Source of the DNA: Sphingomonas alpina
GTDB taxonomy: Bacteria; Pseudomonadota; Alphaproteobacteria; Sphingomonadales; Sphingomonadaceae
Direction of reading: 5' to 3'
DNA: 64,000 nt
NCBI RefSeq assembly: GCF_014490665.1
Contig: NZ_CP061038.1
Coordinates: forward strand, 2,418,001 to 2,482,000
Positions 61,373 to 64,000 of this stretch are shown here, piece by piece (within the stretch, counting starts at the first letter, position 1; every line of letters starts with the position of its first letter). The notes beneath the pieces were generated by a model. It saw only the letters and a program-made list of their open reading frames with translations. It was not told the origin of the DNA and did not search any database. The translations under genes were made by a program, and so were the position numbers.

Positions 61373-62182
61373 TTACTGCCCCTTCTCGACCATGACATCG
61401 ACATCCAGCTCTTCATCGCCCTCCCCCAGCCGCGATCCTGCGACGGGCGCTGCGCCGGCTGAATCGAGCGCGACGGCGACGCGAACATAGGCCTCATCGG
61501 CGCACAGGCCGGTACAGGGGTCGAACGCGACCCAGCCCAGCCCCTCGACATGCGCCTCAGCCCAGCCATGCGGCGCCGGGCTTACGTCCCCAGCGAAGCA
61601 GGCGGTACTGTAGCCGGAGACATAACGCGCCGGCACGTCAAGCGCGCGCGCGGCAGCGGTGTATATCTGCGCGAGGTCACGAGATGTTGCGGTGCCCAGC
61701 GCAAAGGCCTGGGCTGCGGTCCGCCCCGCCACCGGACGGCCGCGATCCAGCGTGAACCGGTCGTGCAGCGCCAGATTGAGCGCATGCAACCGCCCGACGG
61801 CATCACCCTGCCCACTTACTGCATCGCCGGCGAACGCCGCGAGCGCCGCGTCGCTTTCGGTCAACACCGTCGTGCGGCGGAACAAGGCGGGCGGGAGCGG
61901 TTCGACTGCACCGTGCAGTACCCCGTCACTACCATGGGTCAGCACCTCCCCCGACACCTCGATCTCGATGCTTTCGACCGGCCCCTCGACGTACAGCATG
62001 GTGGTGCGATTGCCGAAGCCGTCGCGCCCGTGGCGCATCCGTGCGTCACAATCGACATGGATCCCCCAATTGGCCACTGCCTGACCGTCGGTTCCGCCCG
62101 GTGTGAGGCGAAGGAGCTGGATGAGGCGCCCTTGCGGAGACGAAAAGCGATAGGTCGTGCGATGATCGACAGTGAGTCTCAT
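61373..62182 (-). CDS. Transglutaminase-like protein with Cys-to-Ser active site change
   Basis: 269 residues from the ATG at 62180-62182, overlapping the alpha-E stop. The N-terminus (MRLTVDHRTTYRFSSP) and PARYVSGYSTACF...PHGWAEAHVEGLGWVAFDPCTG match the transglutaminase-like family of this cassette. The usual G-x-C-Q-D-x-A-H motif reads G-T-A-T-S-R-D-L-A-Q here, so the nucleophile Cys is Ser167 and the following His is Gln. The His (205) and Asp (221) remain. The codon is TCT. The protein may be non-catalytic, or use Ser. Confidence 0.82.
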   Translation of the reverse strand: MRLTVDHRTTYRFSSPQGRLIQLLRLTPGGTDGQAVANWGIHVDCDARMRHGRDGFGNRTTMLYVEGPVESIEIEVSGEVLTHGSDGVLHGAVEPLPPALFRRTTVLTESDAALAAFAGDAVSGQGDAVGRLHALNLALHDRFTLDRGRPVAGRTAAQAFALGTATSRDLAQIYTAAARALDVPARYVSGYSTACFAGDVSPAPHGWAEAHVEGLGWVAFDPCTGLCADEAYVRVAVALDSAGAAPVAGSRLGEGDEELDVDVMVEKGQ

Positions 62183-63114
62183 CCGAATTTGAACTGCCGC
62201 CCGATGGCATCGTGAAGCAGGTTGTTCTCTGCGTTGAACGCCTGAAGATACTGGTGCAGCCCGCTCGTGATCACTTCCCCGGATCGTGTCTTGGCAAGCC
62301 GCGACTGGCGCATGCGTGCCATGCGATCCGCCTCGCCGTGCAAACCGGTCCGCTTGGCGAGCAGGTTGAGGATCTCCAATGTCTCCTCCGACGACGCGGC
62401 GAGCGACCGCGGCAATTCGGGCCGGGCAATCAGCAGGTCGATCACGTTCGCCGGCTTCAATCCTTCCGAATAGAGCCAGCGATAGGCGGTGACGGCGGAG
62501 ACGGTCTGCAGGATCGTCGTCCACTGGTCGCGATCGACGACACCACCGACCCGCTCGCCCTCCGGCAGCAAGAGGTGATATTTCACGTCGAGCAGCCGCG
62601 CAGTGTTGTCGGCGCGCTCGACCGCCTGGCCCAGACGGATGAACCAGGTCGTCTGGTTGCGCAGCATGCGGTGGATCGCGCCTTCGAACCCGCGCGCTTC
62701 AGTCTTGACCGCCTCGACCAGATTGAGCGTCGCCATCGCTCCGCCCGGGCTCGAGCGGCCATTGAACATCAGCCAGGCGCGGTTGATCGCGGTCCACGCC
62801 TCGCGGGTCAAGGCGGTGCGCACCGCCTTGGCATTGTTGCGCGCCATGTCGAGACAGCGGACGATCGACCCCGGATGAGTGATATCGAGCGTCAGGAAGC
62901 GCGCGACATGCTGCTGGCTGACCGTTTCTCCGCTCGCCTTGAACGCCTCGTCGGTCTCGGTCACCGCCAGCGCGCTGGCCCAGGCCGCCTCTCCGGCTGG
63001 CCGCGGCGACAGAACATCGAGACGCACCGTGGCCTCAACCAGGCGAGCGATGAAATCCGCCCGCTCGATATATCGGCCAAGCCAGTAAAGCGAGGAGGCG
63101 GTACGCGAGAGCAT
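62179..63114 (-). CDS. Alpha-E domain-containing protein
   Basis: 311 residues, all alpha-helical, beginning LSRTASSLYWLGRYIERADFIARLVEA, the alpha-E family signature. Its start touches the ATP-grasp stop (TGATG) and it overlaps the transglutaminase-like gene, giving the conserved three-gene cassette. Its role is unknown; it probably works with the ligase. Confidence 0.92.
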   Translation of the reverse strand: MLSRTASSLYWLGRYIERADFIARLVEATVRLDVLSPRPAGEAAWASALAVTETDEAFKASGETVSQQHVARFLTLDITHPGSIVRCLDMARNNAKAVRTALTREAWTAINRAWLMFNGRSSPGGAMATLNLVEAVKTEARGFEGAIHRMLRNQTTWFIRLGQAVERADNTARLLDVKYHLLLPEGERVGGVVDRDQWTTILQTVSAVTAYRWLYSEGLKPANVIDLLIARPELPRSLAASSEETLEILNLLAKRTGLHGEADRMARMRQSRLAKTRSGEVITSGLHQYLQAFNAENNLLHDAIGRQFKFG

Positions 63115-64000
63115 CAGGCGCCTTGGCTCTGCGTCATGCCGCCGTGCGACTGGGCCTGCCGCTGCACGTTGCCGCCATCCATCAGCACGAAGCTGTCCTT
63201 GGTGCCGCCGCCCTGCGACGAGTTCACCACCAGCGACCCTTCCTTCAGCGCCACGCGCGTCAGGCCGCCGGGCACGACCTGCACGCCTTTCGACCCCATC
63301 AGCACGAAAGGCCGGAAATCGACATGGCGCGGCGACAGGCCGGCATCGCTCAGCGTCGGCACGGTCGACAGCGCCAGGGTCGGCTGGGCGATGTAGCGAT
63401 GCGGCTCGGCGATCAGCGCCGCACGGAAATCCTCGATTTCCTGCTTCGTCGCGGTCGGGCCGACCAGCATGCCATAGCCGCCCGAGCCATCGACCAGCTT
63501 GACCACCAGCTGCTCGAGATGGTCGAGCACATATTTGAGCGCCTGCGGCTCGCGGCAGCGCCAGGTCTCGACATTGGGCAATTTGGGTTCGGCGCCGGAA
63601 TAGAATTTCACGATCTCGGGCATGTAGCTGTAGATCGCCTTGTCGTCGGCGATGCCGTTGCCCGGCGCGTTGATCAGCGCGACATTGCCCGCGGCATAGG
63701 CCGAGATCAGCCCGGGCACACCGAGCATCGAGTTGGGGTTGAACACCAGCGGATCGAGATAATCATCGTCGATGCGGCGATAGATCACATCGACCTTCAC
63801 GCGCCCGGCAATGGTCCGCATCCACACCACATCGTCATCGACCAGCAGGTCGGCCGCCTCGACCAGTTCGATCCCCATGGAATCGGCAAGGAAGCTGTGC
63901 TCGTAATAAGCCGAGTTGTAATGGCCCGGCGTCAGCACGACGCACACCGGCGCGACCACGCCGTTGGGCGCGACCGACTTCATGGTTTCGAGCAGGCGAT
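63114..64000 (-). CDS. Circularly permuted ATP-grasp ligase (5' end cut by window edge)
   Basis: The visible part encodes about 295 residues and remains open to the window's right edge; the in-frame ATG at 63983 is internal. It has the family blocks LTPGHYNSAYYEHSFLADSMGIELVEAADLL, VDVIYRRIDDDYLDPL and VVKLVDGSGGYGMLVG, typical of the permuted ATP-grasp proteins encoded with alpha-E. Peptide or amide ligation is the predicted activity. The N-terminal region is missing. Confidence 0.9.
   Translation of the reverse strand, partial: RLLETMKSVAPNGVVAPVCVVLTPGHYNSAYYEHSFLADSMGIELVEAADLLVDDDVVWMRTIAGRVKVDVIYRRIDDDYLDPLVFNPNSMLGVPGLISAYAAGNVALINAPGNGIADDKAIYSYMPEIVKFYSGAEPKLPNVETWRCREPQALKYVLDHLEQLVVKLVDGSGGYGMLVGPTATKQEIEDFRAALIAEPHRYIAQPTLALSTVPTLSDAGLSPRHVDFRPFVLMGSKGVQVVPGGLTRVALKEGSLVVNSSQGGGTKDSFVLMDGGNVQRQAQSHGGMTQSQGA

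Overview
The window reads as a chromosomal segment of an aerobic, GC-rich (mid-60s percent by eye) alphaproteobacterium, most probably Sphingomonas or a close sphingomonad. Support comes from a ctrA gene with a TTAA-N7-TTAA site and clustered GANTC (CcrM-type) sites, a TonB-dependent receptor with a sphingomonad-style plug motif, bactofilin, a pyruvate dehydrogenase E2/E3 operon, and many sphingomonad-like small proteins and dispersed palindromic repeats. No rRNA, tRNA, CRISPR array, prophage or intact insertion sequence was recognised. Both window edges cut genes: a TetR regulator on the left and a circularly permuted ATP-grasp gene on the right.

Layout. 1-8.3 kb (minus strand): a tightly packed six-gene operon, TonB receptor / GH1 beta-glucosidase / MFS / amidase / MFS / TetR, which looks like uptake and breakdown of a glycoside that also carries an amide. 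8.3-12.8 kb (minus): a translationally coupled RiPP maturation operon (HPr-kinase-like kinase, sulfotransferase, PqqD-type recognition protein, lasso B2 transglutaminase-like protease, asparagine-synthetase-like cyclase) with no precursor peptide gene visible beside it. 12.9-19.6 kb: housekeeping genes (ABC-F, GreA-like factor, flavoprotein, DEAD-box helicase, UPF0178) with a hairpin-repeat array and a MITE-like element between them. 19.7-25.6 kb: a complete RND efflux operon. 25.7-34.5 kb: a storage-lipid region: PhaE-like protein and class III PHA synthase, GNAT, lipase-like hydrolase, a cysteine-repeat secreted protein, phasin, wax ester synthase/DGAT with a basic tail, and a self-sufficient CYP102-type P450.

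34.6-47.7 kb: mixed membrane, envelope and metabolic genes, including GT-C-like membrane protein, bactofilin, MAPEG and GFA proteins, an amidohydrolase, the lpdA-thioesterase-pdhC operon, an M28 peptidase, a 0.6-kb repeat-rich spacer and an RcnB-like secreted protein. 47.8-56.4 kb: NUDIX hydrolase, ArfB-type rescue factor, RluA-family synthase, M15 peptidase, a WrbA/pirin/LysR module and ctrA with its promoter and terminator. 56.4-64 kb: amidohydrolase and beta-hydroxyacid dehydrogenase, threonine dehydratase, Bpt aminoacyl-transferase, and the conserved but uncharacterised transglutaminase / alpha-E / ATP-grasp cassette, here with the transglutaminase catalytic Cys replaced by Ser.

Most unusual items: the precursor-less lasso-type operon carrying both kinase and sulfotransferase, two unlinked arrays of TAACAGGG-core hairpins with locus-specific but self-complementary stems, the P450/wax-synthase/phasin cluster beside PHA synthase, and the Cys-to-Ser transglutaminase. 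All functions are inferred from sequence reading alone; no database search was possible.
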